Program-made: the position numbers and the translations under genes
Notes under the pieces: model-generated
Database searches by the model: none
Told to the model about the DNA's origin: nothing
The model's input: only the letters and a program-made list of their open reading frames with translations
DNA from: Holothuria scabra
Lineage: Eukaryota > Echinodermata > Holothuroidea > Aspidochirotida > Holothuriidae
NCBI GenBank assembly: GCA_037179385.1
Contig: CM074187.1
Coordinates: 44,488,879-44,552,878, forward strand
Reading direction: 5' to 3'
Length of the DNA stretch: 64,000 nucleotides
Part shown: in pieces, positions 49,441-60,665 of the stretch
Layout of the letters: each line of letters starts with the position of its first letter
Position numbering within the stretch: position 1 is the first letter of the stretch

Positions 49441-50560
49441 TATGTGAGCAGTCCCCCTTTACAAAAAAAAAAAAAACAAACAAACAAACAAATCATGACA
49501 AAGAAAGACAAGAAAAGAAAGAAAATAAGCCAAAACCACCGAAGAAGAATGATCGCTAAGCAAATGGGATTTTAATTTAGTCTTGAAAGGAAATATAGAT
49601 TTAGCATCTTTTAAGGTTTTGTGTAGTGAGTTCCACATAATGATCCCGGTATTTATAAAAAGGCGACATGATATTTCTATGTAGGAAAAATTTGTACTCA
49701 GATGCTGAGAGAAACGTGTGTTATGGGTATGAACATCACTGTTAAACTTAAAGAATTCATCATAACTGCAGGGAAACAATCTTTTAAATATTTATACATA
49801 AAAACACTGACTTGGAATTTGAAAGTATCGAAAATCGTTAGGATGTTAGGTTTGAAAAGAGGATGGCACTGTGGGCACAATAGCTATAGAGTTCGTAATA
49901 ATACGAAAAGCTTTCTTTTGGAGAACGTGTAGACGGTTCAAATAAGAGGGAAAAGCATTTCCCCAGATAATACTGCAATTATAAGACAATTTAGAGTGTA
50001 TGAGGGAATCGTATAATATTTTCAGATTATGGGATGGCACAAAATAGCGATTTTTTGGAAGATACCAATTACTTTAGAGATGTTAGAGCAAAGATAGTCA
50101 ATGTGATTTTTCCATGATAGTTGGGAATGTAAGTAAATGCAGAGAAACTTATTTTTGTCAAATAAGTTAATTTCATTGTTATCGATATAGATGTGAATCG
50201 TATCAACTTTGGATGGGACGAAATATCATGAAATTTGTTTTACTTGTATTTAATGATAGCTTGTTAGCTCTAAACCATGGAAACGCAGCTTAACTCAGCA
50301 TTAATAATACGGGGAACATGATGAATGTCACTGTGCTTGAACATAATGCTGGTATCATCAGCAAATAGGGTAAAATTAAGTAAGGTAGAACACTTACATA
50401 GGTCACTAAAGTAAATGAGACACTTGAAGAGTAATGGTCCAAGTATAGAACCTTGTGGGACACCACAAGTTATAGAGTTGTGCTTGGAAAAATCTTATTT
50501 ACGCATACAACTTGAGTTCTATCGGATAAACAGCTTCTAAACCAATTGTTAGCAATTCCA
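49390..50560 (-). pseudogene. CR1/Jockey-like LINE relic, minus strand
   Basis: Minus-strand [15 protein letters not shown] (near 50440), [11 protein letters not shown] with intact FADD (near 50370), LYDSLIHSKLSYNCSIIWGN (50010 region), and a C-terminus with IIMWNSLHKTLKDAKSIFPF. Frameshifts separate the parts. The 3' end meets the plus-strand LINE near 49440, so the two lie tail to tail. Confidence 0.8.
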
Positions 50561-51299
50561 CCACTGAACTGAACTGAACTTTCAACCACTGATTCTTAAT
50601 TCGTAAAATAATTACTCCATCAAATATATATTATCGTAAATAAATAGGTGTAAGAGTCTTTGCATAGGACAGTAAAGTCTCGATCGTTTCGGGATCTGTA
50701 AATGAGTGTTTCTCATACATGTAATTGACAAACATTGCTAAATGGTCAACTTCGACGGCAAGAGTGACATCCCTTAGATTTTATAAGCAGGGGAAAGGAG
50801 GTGCGTCAAGAACCTTGTTTGTTTTCTCTACATCTCTAAAGGACTAATGGTTATTCCAAAATTTCCCAGAGGGAACCTGAGTCGTTCAGCCTGGTCCCTC
50901 AGTGTCTCCGCAGATACGCCATTTTATAGACATAACCATGACAGAAAAATTTTAGCAGTTGTTTTTAACAAGGGACAGTCATTTCGTGCGAAGATTACAG
51001 AACTGTTATTTGGCAAGTAACAGTTCCCTGGGTTGAGTACCTGTTGTTTCACGTAACTCAGCCTGAAAGCTGCACGCCGGGTGATAAGTAGGACGCGTAG
51101 GAAGTGGCGACAGACCCCACGAAAAATAGGGAGGTCGGAAGCATGCTTCCGTCCCACTTGTCCCGGGTCAGAAGCACCCTTTTTCATTTCTCCAAAACCA
51201 AAAGAAAAAAAGGTACAATCTGAAATGCAGTTTTGCTCGCCCATATATCAGTTGGGTAGACTTCCCCGATCTCTGTAACCAGCAAAATCGGATATTTAC

Positions 51300-51905
51300 C
51301 TTATGTGACACCTCATCATCAAGAGACGCCGGCAGCTACATTGCTAATTTCATAAATTGTCTTTCATTAAATTTCAAATTTTCTCCAATGTAAGATCTTG
51401 AGTTTGAAATATTTTGTCTAAGCAGGACAACAAATCTTGAGAAACTTTTGAACTATCATCGGAGAATTCATTAGCTTTAGATAACATTTTGATGTAGCAA
51501 CAGCGGTGTTCAGTCGTCGTGCAATCATTCTCAGATTTGCCACCAATATATGAAGTGCAGATTCTTCAGTGATCCCCCAACTTTTAAATTTCCTTACAGG
51601 AAACCTAGAATCCAAAAGTGCAATAAAAGCTCCATATCAACAAATATTTGCTTAAAAGGGCAGAAATTTCGGCCCGCTTCGCGAGCCGCAAATGAGGCCC
51701 GTTATAGAATAGTGTTCACACTTTTAAGAGAAAAATATTTTCCTGGAAAAGTCTATTTACCTCCTGCTGCTTTGCTACCATTTACAAGCCCCAGTATTTC
51801 CATTTTCGGGTGTCTGAGGGTCGCAATTTTTCAACATTTTCTTTTCGCTTCGTGCCTACTCAAGGTGGCCCCGAATAGTTACTCTTTCGAGCAAGACTTC
51901 ATATT
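51300..51905 (-). repeat. degenerate member of hAT-like repeat family 1
   Basis: Shares GCCCGCTTCGCGAGCCG and ATTTGCCACCAATATATGAA-type segments with the other copies but is more diverged and has no clear ends. Confidence 0.45.
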
Positions 51906-53210
51906 ATAGGCAGGGAATGATTGGCCTACCATACACAAATGCTCTCTTATACACACTTATCATCAGATACTGGTACCTTTCAAACTTGTCAGTTGAGTTG
52001 TCTGGGTAGATGGACTATTTAGTTATCGGTTATTGAAGTGTCAAAATCTTATCAATTTTGCAGTGGGCAAAGATATGCTGGAATTGTTGTCTAGTGTGGC
52101 ATCGATGGCAAAAGTCAACTTCGATGTACCCTGTAATGTTCTCTTTACCATGCCCCAAAGACCATTCTTCATATCATTGTTATAGCACCATTTTTATTCC
52201 ATTAAAAATACTTCACTTCTGTTAGAAACTTGGCCTTAAAATCTTATTTAACTTTGCTTGTACACAGCACCGTTGTCATGGGAACAGAAACATTTACAAC
52301 GAGTTACGCTTCTATGTACGAGACATGTACTTTGTTGTTATTTTGTAGTACTAAATACAGGTACGTGTATACTTTTTATGCCATTTTTTAACCTTGGAGA
52401 TATGGATATATCATGCTGAATATTTCTTGGAAAGTGCTAATTTCCCGAAATTCACTTCTTTGTTGAGTAAGTGAGAAAACGAGTCCAACCCAACCACCGG
52501 AGGTTTTTATGATATCATTACACCAACCTCAGTTTTATTTAGCCTTAAAAGTTGCTCCAACAAGTACACCCCAAATTGAACAGTTTTGAAGACGAAGCTT
52601 AGTCTGCATACTCTGCGTGCTGAGTTTCCTAGAGAGCTAGAGCTGGATTAGATGTCTAAGTGTGTGTAGATTATTTTTGTCTGCCTATCATCAAATTGTG
52701 TGATAAAACAGAAATTCAAATGGATATTGTGAACGTGACTTGCTAATCATGAAACCATTTTTAGTTTTTACTTTCAATGTTTTGATCAGCATTTATTTTA
52801 TGAGGTCTTAGATAGACAGATGTAACCTTAAAATGAGGAAAAATAACGAAACCGTACGAGTCATTGTACTATATATGCTCCGAGAGTTACCGTATTCAAC
52901 GTTATTAGTATTAAAAGTGTTCACAGTATATTAATACGTTCTTTTGTATATGGCAAACAGGACATACGAAAAACTTTAACCAGCATTTAATTAGACCGCA
53001 ACTTTGACATAAAAAAATAAAAAGTGCATACTTCATCCATTGGTATTTTGCTTACTGTACGCCTGCTTCCGTCTCCTACTAAATTATTTGCTGTCTTGGC
53101 TAAAAAAGATAGACGACGGAATTCTAATTTCCATTCTTTTGAAAGACCCCAACACTGTCTCTAAAATCGATGGAAGAAAGAAATTTTCATTTGCCCGTTC
53201 CTTTTCTTTA
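51906..53210. other. no gene recognised; possible intron of the receptor gene
   Basis: AT-rich DNA without convincing ORFs. The exons expected upstream of the Ig-like exon (signal peptide, further domains) were looked for here and not found. Confidence 0.5.
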
Positions 53211-53216
53211 GAATAG

Positions 53217-53505
53217 CATATAGAAGCACGAGTCGGACTGTATACAGAACAGTTGAGAATGTGGTCCTCACATGTTGTCCTGGCTACTCTGAAGTGGATG
53301 AAGAATGCAAGCAAAAAGGTGGGTGTGTTATAGACAGAGGTCTTGCACCTGACGCCAGCGCGTTTACATGGAGCATAACGAATGCCACTGATCATGGACA
53401 GTACATGTGTTACCGATATGCGCGCACAACAGCACCTAAGATGCAATTGTTGCAGCCTATCATGGACGCCTGGATGGCAACTAAAGGCGCGCAAACGCAG
53501 CAACG
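53217..53505 (+). CDS. receptor gene, Ig-like ectodomain exon (3' limit uncertain)
   Basis: Open frame starting after acceptor AG at 53215-53216 (phase 1) or after the AG at 53210-53211, five bases upstream (phase 2). It reads VENVVLTCCPGYSEV, a B-strand-like VxLxC, and about 37 residues later WSITNATDHGQYMC, the WxIxNAT-xDxGxYxC pattern of an Ig-domain E-F region. I read it as one short Ig-like domain of about 80 residues. The CCPGY part alone resembles the end of an EMI domain, and a strong donor at 53319 (AAAAG|GTGGGT) would cut the exon there in phase 1, which also fits the next exon. Downstream phase-1 donors (53505, 53529, 53541) are weak. Either way it joins the stalk exon at 56722 in frame. 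Upstream exons are not identified. Confidence 0.5.
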
Positions 53506-53681
53506 TCGGTGCATGATCTCTATAAGGAGTTCAGTAATTCGTTACTGCATGGCGTTATAAATTACCGAACTGCCATCTTCTCTGATCATCAGTCTCACAT
53601 CATTAAAGGAACACCCATATCATTCCATATGTGTCTCTAAAAAATGTCTACAGCCAAATTTATGTTCGATATTAAAGATGA

Positions 53682-54045
53682 TACACTCTAAAATCAAAAG
53701 AGTGAACTTAGTCACTCTTTGATCGAGTGAAAAGTATAAATTCAGGAGGAGTGAAGTTTCCTCCAAAAAGAGTGAAGTTCCCCCCAAAAAGAGTGAAATT
53801 CCCTTAAAACGAGCGAAGTTTCACTCTTGATGGAGTGCCCGCAGTGATCGCTCTTAAAAAAAGAGCGATCATTGCAGTGAATTTTCCCTCTTCCTCTAGT
53901 GAATTTCACTCTTTTTGGAGCAAACTTCACTTTTTTTGAGGGAACTTCACTCCTCTTGGAGTGAATTATCACTCTAATTGAGTGAATTTACACTTTTCAC
54001 TCGATCAAAGAGTGACTAAGTTCACTCTTTTGATTTTAGAGTGTA
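53682..54045. mobile_element. long-TIR foldback MITE (TACACTCTAAAA family)
   Basis: The first about 53 bases (from TACACTCTAAAATCAAAAGA to GATCGAGTGAAAAGT) are a perfect inverted copy of the last 53. The interior is a series of GAGTGAAnTTC blocks, also in inverted order, around a central GCTCTTAAAAAAAGAGC hairpin. The whole 364 bases can fold on themselves. TA flanks both ends. It lies in the presumed intron between the Ig-like and transmembrane exons. Confidence 0.9.
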
Positions 54046-54639
54046 AGCATTCTATTCTGGTGAAAGTTTCATTAAATGACATTTCCTACGTTCGGTTCTC
54101 GAGATAAAAGCAGTTGAAGTTGACACATTTTCCGTAAAAAGTGAACTTGAAGCAAGAGTTTTTGTCTTCCTTTGTTTCCATCCCATTATTCCGAGATTGA
54201 ATTGGTTACGGATTCTTTCTAGTCTTAAAGCATAAAAAGGTTTATTTTGCTCAAGATGCAACTGAAGTATCAAAATATCAGATTTTAGTTGCATGTTTAG
54301 TTGCATGTTCCTTTAGTGGTTTGTGGTAAATGATAAATAAAAACAGATTATTGGCCAATTATGTAAGTCCATGACATTACGCTTGCTTGCTACAAGTTCA
54401 TTATATGTAGAAAATATGCCTTACTCAGTTGCTTTTATCTTAAGAAACGAACCCCGATAGTCAAAAATTCCATCTGTAACATATTAACAAGACAACTTTC
54501 ATTAATTCAGTTCATTACGCTATCAGAAAAATGTACTAAGTCAACTGTTTGCATAAATTATGCATTTATTAGCTAAGAAACGAGGAAAAGACAGGTAAAT
54601 GTAACTTTATTTCATACGAACTTTTCCATACTCACAGTG

Positions 54640-55260
54640 ATCTGATGCTGGAAAATTGTAACAGGCTTAAAGTGTGCCTCTTGTCAAAAGATTCAAATTA
54701 AAATAAATATTACACAGCATAAAAAATGAATTCTTACAGTTTAACTTTCATCTTCATAGGACATTCTTGGGGTGAGATATAAAATGTTGAAATTTATTCC
54801 CTTAAAACAAACTAGTCCATTGCGCAATAATTGTGATTTTCTTGTTGTACAACTCACATTACCTGCTTTTTGCCCTTTAAAATAAAAAATGTTATTATGA
54901 CCTTGAACACTTCCTGTTTGCTTTCATAGCACGTTGCACTTAGATGGCTTTATTAATAACATCACATCGTAAGAGTAGGAAAGCTATCACACCTTGTTAG
55001 AAGAAGCAATAAATTTCAGAAGAAACAAAGAAATACAAAGATTGAAGTTTGAGTTGTACAACAATGATATTACCAATTATTGCGCAATGTACCATCATAA
55101 TTGAGTGAATAAACTGCAACATTTTATATCTCGGCTCAAGAATGTCCTGTGAAGATGGTACTTGGACTGTGAGAATCGACTTTTCATGCTGTGTAATACA
55201 TAGTTTTGGTTTTGTTTTCTTGAGGTACACTTTAAATTAAATATGGCGTCCCTTAAAGGA
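54640..55260. repeat. imperfect foldback repeat, about 600 bp
   Basis: Left-arm segments AGGACATTCTTGGGGTGAGA, TTGCGCAATAATTG and GTTGTACAACTCA recur inverted in the right arm (GCTCAAGAATGTCCT at 55135, CAATTATTGCGCAA at 55074, TGAGTTGTACAAC at 55050). A related right-arm copy is at 61480-61725. Confidence 0.8.
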
Positions 55261-55459
55261 AGTCGTTTCAACTATCGGCCCGCACGTTCATGATTACAGC
55301 CCAAGAGTCCTAAAAACAATACACATTTGCCCTAGCCTGCGAACATTGATTTAATATTTAACTGTGTTTCCAACTATCCAATGCGGCTGTTAGCACATGA
55401 AGTGCATGTGAAGACAAACATGCTAATGTGTGGTAGGTGTTCAACAAATTGGAGTAGGA

Positions 55460-55568
55460 AGAAAAACTTGTGAACTGAAACTTGAAAAAAAAAAATAAAC
55501 ATGGCCGACCCGACTTAAAATTAATTGGTTAGAAACTGAGCCTTGGAACCTCATTTAGCTAACTAACT
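55460..55568 (+). mobile_element. SINE tail fragment
   Basis: TGGCCGACCCGACTTAAAAT, AATTGGTTAGAAACTGAGCC and CTCATTTAGCTAACTAACTC match the 3' part of the SINE family. Confidence 0.65.
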
Positions 55569-56721
55569 CAATCCAGGAGTCTCTTGGATGTGATTTCGTA
55601 GTGTGCGTTAAACTGGAGGAGAAACCAAAGCTAACTTAGAGGGTTTCTCTATTGTGGTGTGGGAGAAGAAAGCCTTTGGGTCAGGATCGGCAACATAGTG
55701 TATGCGGTGGAGCGCATGCGGTTCGCCAGTGATTTTTGCCACCCGCGAATTGTTTCATGGAAAGGGGAGGAAAGACCAGTGGTCAGCACAAACCTAGTAG
55801 CAAACAGAAGGAAATAAGGTACAAAACATCAGTGTCAGATATCGCTTTGAACTTACTGTCAAGTTCCAGGCGTGGATCCTCATGACCCAATTTCGCCATT
55901 CATTTCAACAACAGCAATTAGGCCAAAATTAATGTAAGGTTAAACTACGAAGGATTACTCTTATTTCAAGAGGAGTTAAAAATATCGACTGCTTATAGAT
56001 TCTAAACAAAATGGGGAATGCCATTCACGGCTATCTTAAGGGAAGTGACTTTTCAAAATGTTTTGTTCGCTCCGCACAAACTGATGGTGATGCTCTGATT
56101 AGATCCGTCAGGTCGGATAACAAATTTTCAGAGAATTGTGTCTAACCCGCAAAAACACATTTTCCTCTAAGTTTTGTTCCTTCCTTTTCGAAATGTTTGA
56201 ATCTTCGCCTGGGTGGGCTAAATTCCCCATTATTTATCAACAATAATGTATTGAGATAAGTGATATTCCTTATTGTCTTTATCCTCAGAATTTAAATTTT
56301 GAAAGCAACAGCAAGTCATTGGTTAATTTAAGTCCGATCAACTTGCATTCCTCTTATCCGTCCCGTTCAATTTAAAGTTGCCCCTCCCTGATTTTAATGT
56401 TAAGCCATTAGGAAAACTGACGTTATTTGTTGCTTGCACCAGGGTACACTTTTAGAGGTTTTGGAAAAAATCAAAGTTCATATGAACTCTAAAAAGACAA
56501 TTTTTAAAAATTCAAACGATGTTACTAAAGCCGTGTCTAGTAAATTCTCCAGTATTTTGAATCAAACTTAAAACATGTATTGTTGTATCTATCGTCTCAA
56601 AGGCACAAACGACAACTTGGATATTGGAATGGGAGATGTTCTTTGCAAAAACGCCAATTTAGAGGCTGAAATGGGACCACACAGCCTTCAAAATCTTAAC
56701 TTTACATTTGATTTTTTGCAG

Positions 56722-56989
56722 CTCCTATAACCTTACCACCTCCGCCAACACCGACAACTTCACCATCTTCCACTTCATTAACAACTTCGTCTTTGCCACC
56801 GAGTGAGGAACAAACTGCAGGAGTGGTTTCAACGATAGCGTTATCCACCTTTAAAGTTGAAAACGATTCGTTGTCTTTGGCAATGCCTATGACAATGTCC
56901 GCAATCGTGATTTTCATACTGGTCGTTGGCATCACAACTTTAATCGTCATCTTCTTTGTCTTAAAGAGGAGGAAAAAAGAAAGATTTCA
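56722..56989 (+). CDS. receptor gene, Ser/Thr/Pro-rich stalk and transmembrane exon
   Basis: Exon of 268 bases, acceptor TTTTTTGCAG ending at 56721, entry phase 1, exit phase 2, donor GTAAGT at 56990. The first 40 residues are rich in Pro, Thr and Ser (APITLPPPPTPTTSPSSTSL), fitting a mucin-like stalk. A hydrophobic segment AIVIFILVVGITTLIVIFFV (about 56909-56968) is followed directly by the basic stop-transfer KRRKKER. Topology is therefore type I: N-terminal side outside, C-terminal side in the cytoplasm. The same ORF would stop immediately after the exon (CAG TAA) if unspliced, which supports the donor. Confidence 0.8.
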
Positions 56990-57968
56990 GTAAGTTTAAC
57001 GCACTTAAGTCTCACTATTTCGGTCTTACAATGACAAATATGGAAAGTACAAGCCTTTAAAATAGATGTTCATAGATGGTATGCTTACAATGTCACAGAA
57101 CAAAAAGTACGCCCTCATTTGTGGGCAAAACTAACCAACTACGCAAATGCAGATAGCTGATTTGCCAACCAGTCGAGTAAGCGCACAGTATGCTCCACGT
57201 GCAGGGAGAATTCTTAAGCTTGCAGTCACGTGTTCCATCGTTTTGCCACAAGGATGACGTCATTGTGTCTTAAATGCATAAGCTCTATTAATAATGGTTT
57301 GCGTAAAATGAAGTTATTAACTGGCTTCCTTGAACTTGGTAATCTTGCAGTCCTAGGTGTACCAAAAAATCAAAGTTCAAATGGAGCAGGAAAATGAGAA
57401 AAGGTCAGAGTAATACGTCTGGGTTAAAATCTTTGTACCGTGGATGGGAACAATAGATTTAAGTAGACAATGATACACCCCATTTCAAAGATAAAATGAT
57501 GGGGTTTTGAATTATTACGTTTTTAATCTCAAAAAAAAAAAATAGTGTGAAATTCACCGTCCCTACTCTTTTCTTGGTGGAAACGTTATATCAATCTGAC
57601 TTTCGTTTGCTCTTTCTATGCAAAAGAGTGACACTTACTCTTAAATAATTGTCAACACATTAGTGTTTGCCTTTTTTTGAAGAAGAAGAAATTGACTGAA
57701 ATTTTACTCTGCTAGAAGTGGTAACTATTTCCAACGGAGTGCAAAAGTTTACCGATGGAAAGTGAAATGTCACTGCAACCATAGACGGTCACAAGAATCA
57801 GTACTTTATAAATGCTCAATCATACTTTATCTTCTTTTATTTTGCCAATTTCGCGAAGTCTTTCAAACCAAGTCTAAAAAGTATGATAATTAATAAAGAA
57901 TTTATTTTTTGTAGATCTAAAAAAAAAATTCTCGAAGTGTGCAACACTTGCATCGTTATTTTTGGGAA

Positions 57969-58095
57969 GATGGACACCGCTGAACAAGGTGTTTCTTGTT
58001 TGGCTGTTGCCATTGTATTGTAACGATTGTATTTCTTGTAAGGGCTAGGGATAAGCTTAGGAATTAGGTCTTTCGTTAGCCAGTTGAGAAATTTC
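57969..58095 (+). repeat. dispersed 130-bp repeat (GATTGGCTGCTG family), copy 3
   Basis: GCTGAACAAGGTGTTTCTTG, TTGCCATTGTATTGTAACGA and CGTTAGCCAGTTGAG align with 10957-11095. It lies in the intron before the 29-base exon. Confidence 0.75.
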
Positions 58096-58526
58096 TAGTT
58101 AGACAGCGCTTATCATCCCTATTTTATTGCAAAGTGAACAAACTTGGACATCGCCATAATTTGAAGGGGGAGGGGGAGTCTTGAGAACGACAAAAGATGT
58201 AGAAACAGATATAAAGGTAGTAATTACATATCCTTAACGTCATGCAAAATACCTCCGCTCGGCGATGTGTCACCATTTCTTTAATTCTGCTCTTCGTAAG
58301 CTGCTCAAAGGAAGCAGCTCAGTTGAGAAGTTAGAGTTCTCAAGTTATGTTACTATTTTATGTGTATATGTCCAACAACATAGCTGTCGAAAATTTGATT
58401 TCATGGTTATCTTTTCAGTTTCTTTAGTGTGGTTGATGCTGTAGTGGGATTCTCATCCCTTAACCACAAACCAAAGCTTCATCTTTGATACTTTGATTTT
58501 TTTTGTCTCTCCTTCAAATTTTCTAG

Positions 58527-58555
58527 AGCCGCAATATCGCCGCTGGAGAGGGAAG
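58527..58555 (+). CDS. receptor gene, small juxtamembrane linker exon
   Basis: A 29-base micro-exon between acceptor TTTTCTAG ending at 58526 and donor GTAATG at 58556. With the CA left by the previous exon it reads QAAISPLEREG and hands on in phase 1, exactly what the next exon needs. Omitting it would break the frame between the transmembrane and tail exons (phase 2 versus phase 1), which is the main support. Confidence 0.65.
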
Positions 58556-58825
58556 GTAATGTCCTTTATATTTTTCATAGTATTTGGATGGGCAACTGAA
58601 GATAGAGGAGAATAATCACGTGATAACCAGTAATATTTACCTCATACCACATATTCAAAGTTGAACTTTGCCTAGCGAAAGGGCTATTACACGTTTTTCA
58701 CAACGTTTTTCAAAACGGCAGATATCCATGCCAAAGTATCAGTTGGCCCTCCATTTTTAGAAGAAATTCTTTTTGTTGGAGATAAAATTTTACAACTTCA
58801 ACAGTTTGTTTTCGGCTTTTATGGA

Positions 58826-58978
58826 GACCGCGTGTTTGGTCTACCGGTAGCGCATCCGTATCTCACGCGGAAGCCTCGGGTTTTATTCCAGGTCGAGTCA
58901 TACCAAATACTCAAAAATAGAACCTACCTCTCTTGTGCGGGATGCAGTAGGGAAAACAAGCCAGTGAGCTGCATGACT
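58826..58978 (+). mobile_element. tRNA-derived SINE with a deleted body
   Basis: Intact head GTTTGGTCTACCGGTAGCGC, CTCACGCGGAAGCC and GGTTTTATTCCAGG, then GATGCAGTAGGGAAAACAAG joins directly, so about 30 bases of the body are missing and the tail is truncated. Confidence 0.75.
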
Positions 58979-59823
58979 TTTCCGACATTAAACGGTTTAT
59001 TTTAATTTATTTTATTTTAGTGTAACATTTGACTTGATGACCTGCAAACATCCACAATATTCAATTATATACACTGCACGTCTTTGCTGGCTATTTTCGA
59101 GACATTTGTGCTCCATGCGGAAAGTTTGGGCATGTTTGAAACTATGCGACATTGGTGAAACTTCTTGCCAATTGCAGCCATTTCCAGATTTCTCACGATC
59201 TATCGTTGCAGACTGTGTGGCTTTTCTGGGGACTGTTGTGAACCGAGTCTTCAGACATCGCGAGAAGTTGTAACTTAGTCTTAGTTAAAAAAATGTGTAG
59301 TGGACATCTGGCTTTAGCCTGTTAACATGATATATCAAGATGAAGGGATGGCGGATGTTTCTCGTCATAGCGGTACTAAAAGTCGACTGCCCATTTATCC
59401 ACCAAAATTTGCGAACTGCTGCCTTTCCTTGCGACCTCAAGAATATCGCCTTTTGAGAGAGCGTTTGCTTTCAGCCGGTCGCAAGAGGGGTTTTTATTAC
59501 ATACCTCTCAATTCGTTATCGTAAGACCCTGAAAGGTTTTAAGCATAGTTAAAGAACTTGCAACCTCTCGTGAGCTCTTACGACCATTTGCGAACAAGAG
59601 CTCGCCCATATAGTGGTCTTTGCAGGGAAGTTGCAGTAGGTGGAAAACATTCATGAGAGATGGTCATTAAGCGGACAGACGACTTGAATTTATGAATAAA
59701 TCACATTCAGGGAAAAGGGTCTATGATGTTTGTGGTTTGGCTAGAAGTGTGAATACCTGATCTCTGGTTTGGTACTTTGATTTGCTATTTACAACGTTTT
59801 GAGGTTGTCTTCATTTCACACAG

Positions 59824-60665
59824 GAAGAAGCAATGGTCAGTCAACGCCAGTTCAATACTATGCAGCTATACCAGAAAGTTTGGCAGGGACGAGTGGAGTC
59901 GTTATAGGTTCATCCCTTCCAAATCCACAACCAACAGTTTCTAAACAGTCTACGAAAAAGAAGAGCAAGTTGAGTAATGCACTTAATAGCACGAAGAAAG
60001 ATTCGATAGGGGTGAAAATGCGTACCGATTCCATTGGAGACGAAAAGAATGTGAGCACTGGTCTTCTGTCAGAGGACTTCCCTCTTTATGCAGATATGGA
60101 TAATCCTACTGAACCAAACCCTACCAGCACTGGATACATTGATATGCGAAGTCCAAATGCGAAGACCCTTCGGGGGTATACCTACATGAGTCAAAACAGT
60201 GAAGTACACTCTGACATGAATCCACCAAAGGAACCCATTGAAGATGTATCTCAGTCGAGTGGGTGTGAGGCGTATGATACTTTAAACCTTGCAAAGAGGT
60301 CTCCAGTGGAAGGAAATTGTTACGACAAATTAGAAAGGTCCAGTGATTTGTTATGGGGATCGGCTGTTACTGTTAATGAGTACGACATAATGGATAATCA
60401 CGAACAAATAGGAAGTACTAATGACAATGACAGTAGCAGAGTTTTACAACAAAGAGATGTACAGGGTTGCGCAGAAAGCATGTACAATTACCCACAAAAT
60501 AATTCTTTGCTTGGAAGGGGCATCAGAGAGCATGAAAATGTTAAAGAAACACAATACGTCAATAGTAGATGTGATGAATCTGAAAATATTTATTATAATA
60601 ACACAGGACAAGCAACAGAGCCACCGAATTTGAATGACGTGTCTATCTACACCAATGTATCGTAA
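59824..60665 (+). CDS. receptor gene, terminal exon: cytoplasmic tail with ITAM-like, YxxM and YxN motifs
   Basis: Terminal coding exon, acceptor CACACAG ending at 59823, entry phase 1, stop TAA at 60663-60665, about 280 residues, no hydrophobic segment. Tyrosine motifs in order: YYAAI (near 59860), YADM (60087), YIDM (60135), YTYM (60177), YDTL (60273), YDKL (60321), YDIM (60381), YNYP, YVNS, YYNN, and SIYTNV at the C-terminus. YDTL and YDKL are separated by 12 residues, the upper limit of ITAM spacing (YxxL-x6-12-YxxL). YxxM binds the PI3-kinase p85 SH2 domain, YxN binds Grb2 SH2, and SIYTNV fits the ITIM form. A basic Lys/Ser-rich patch (KKKSKLSNALNSTKK) lies near the membrane. The receptor is not recognised; a role in phosphotyrosine signalling, perhaps immune, is inferred. 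Confidence 0.8.

Noticed and set aside
59327..59524. 65-codon ORF in the intron before the receptor tail as an extra exon
   Set aside because: It ends in a stop without a donor in frame, and including it would break the phase between 58555 and 59824.
16241..60665. One giant gene joining the WSC exons directly to the transmembrane receptor exons
   Set aside because: The phases would allow it, but the WSC exon joins the sulfotransferase exon at 24283 in phase, as the WSCD family architecture predicts, and a stop-containing terminal exon lies at 28635-29023.
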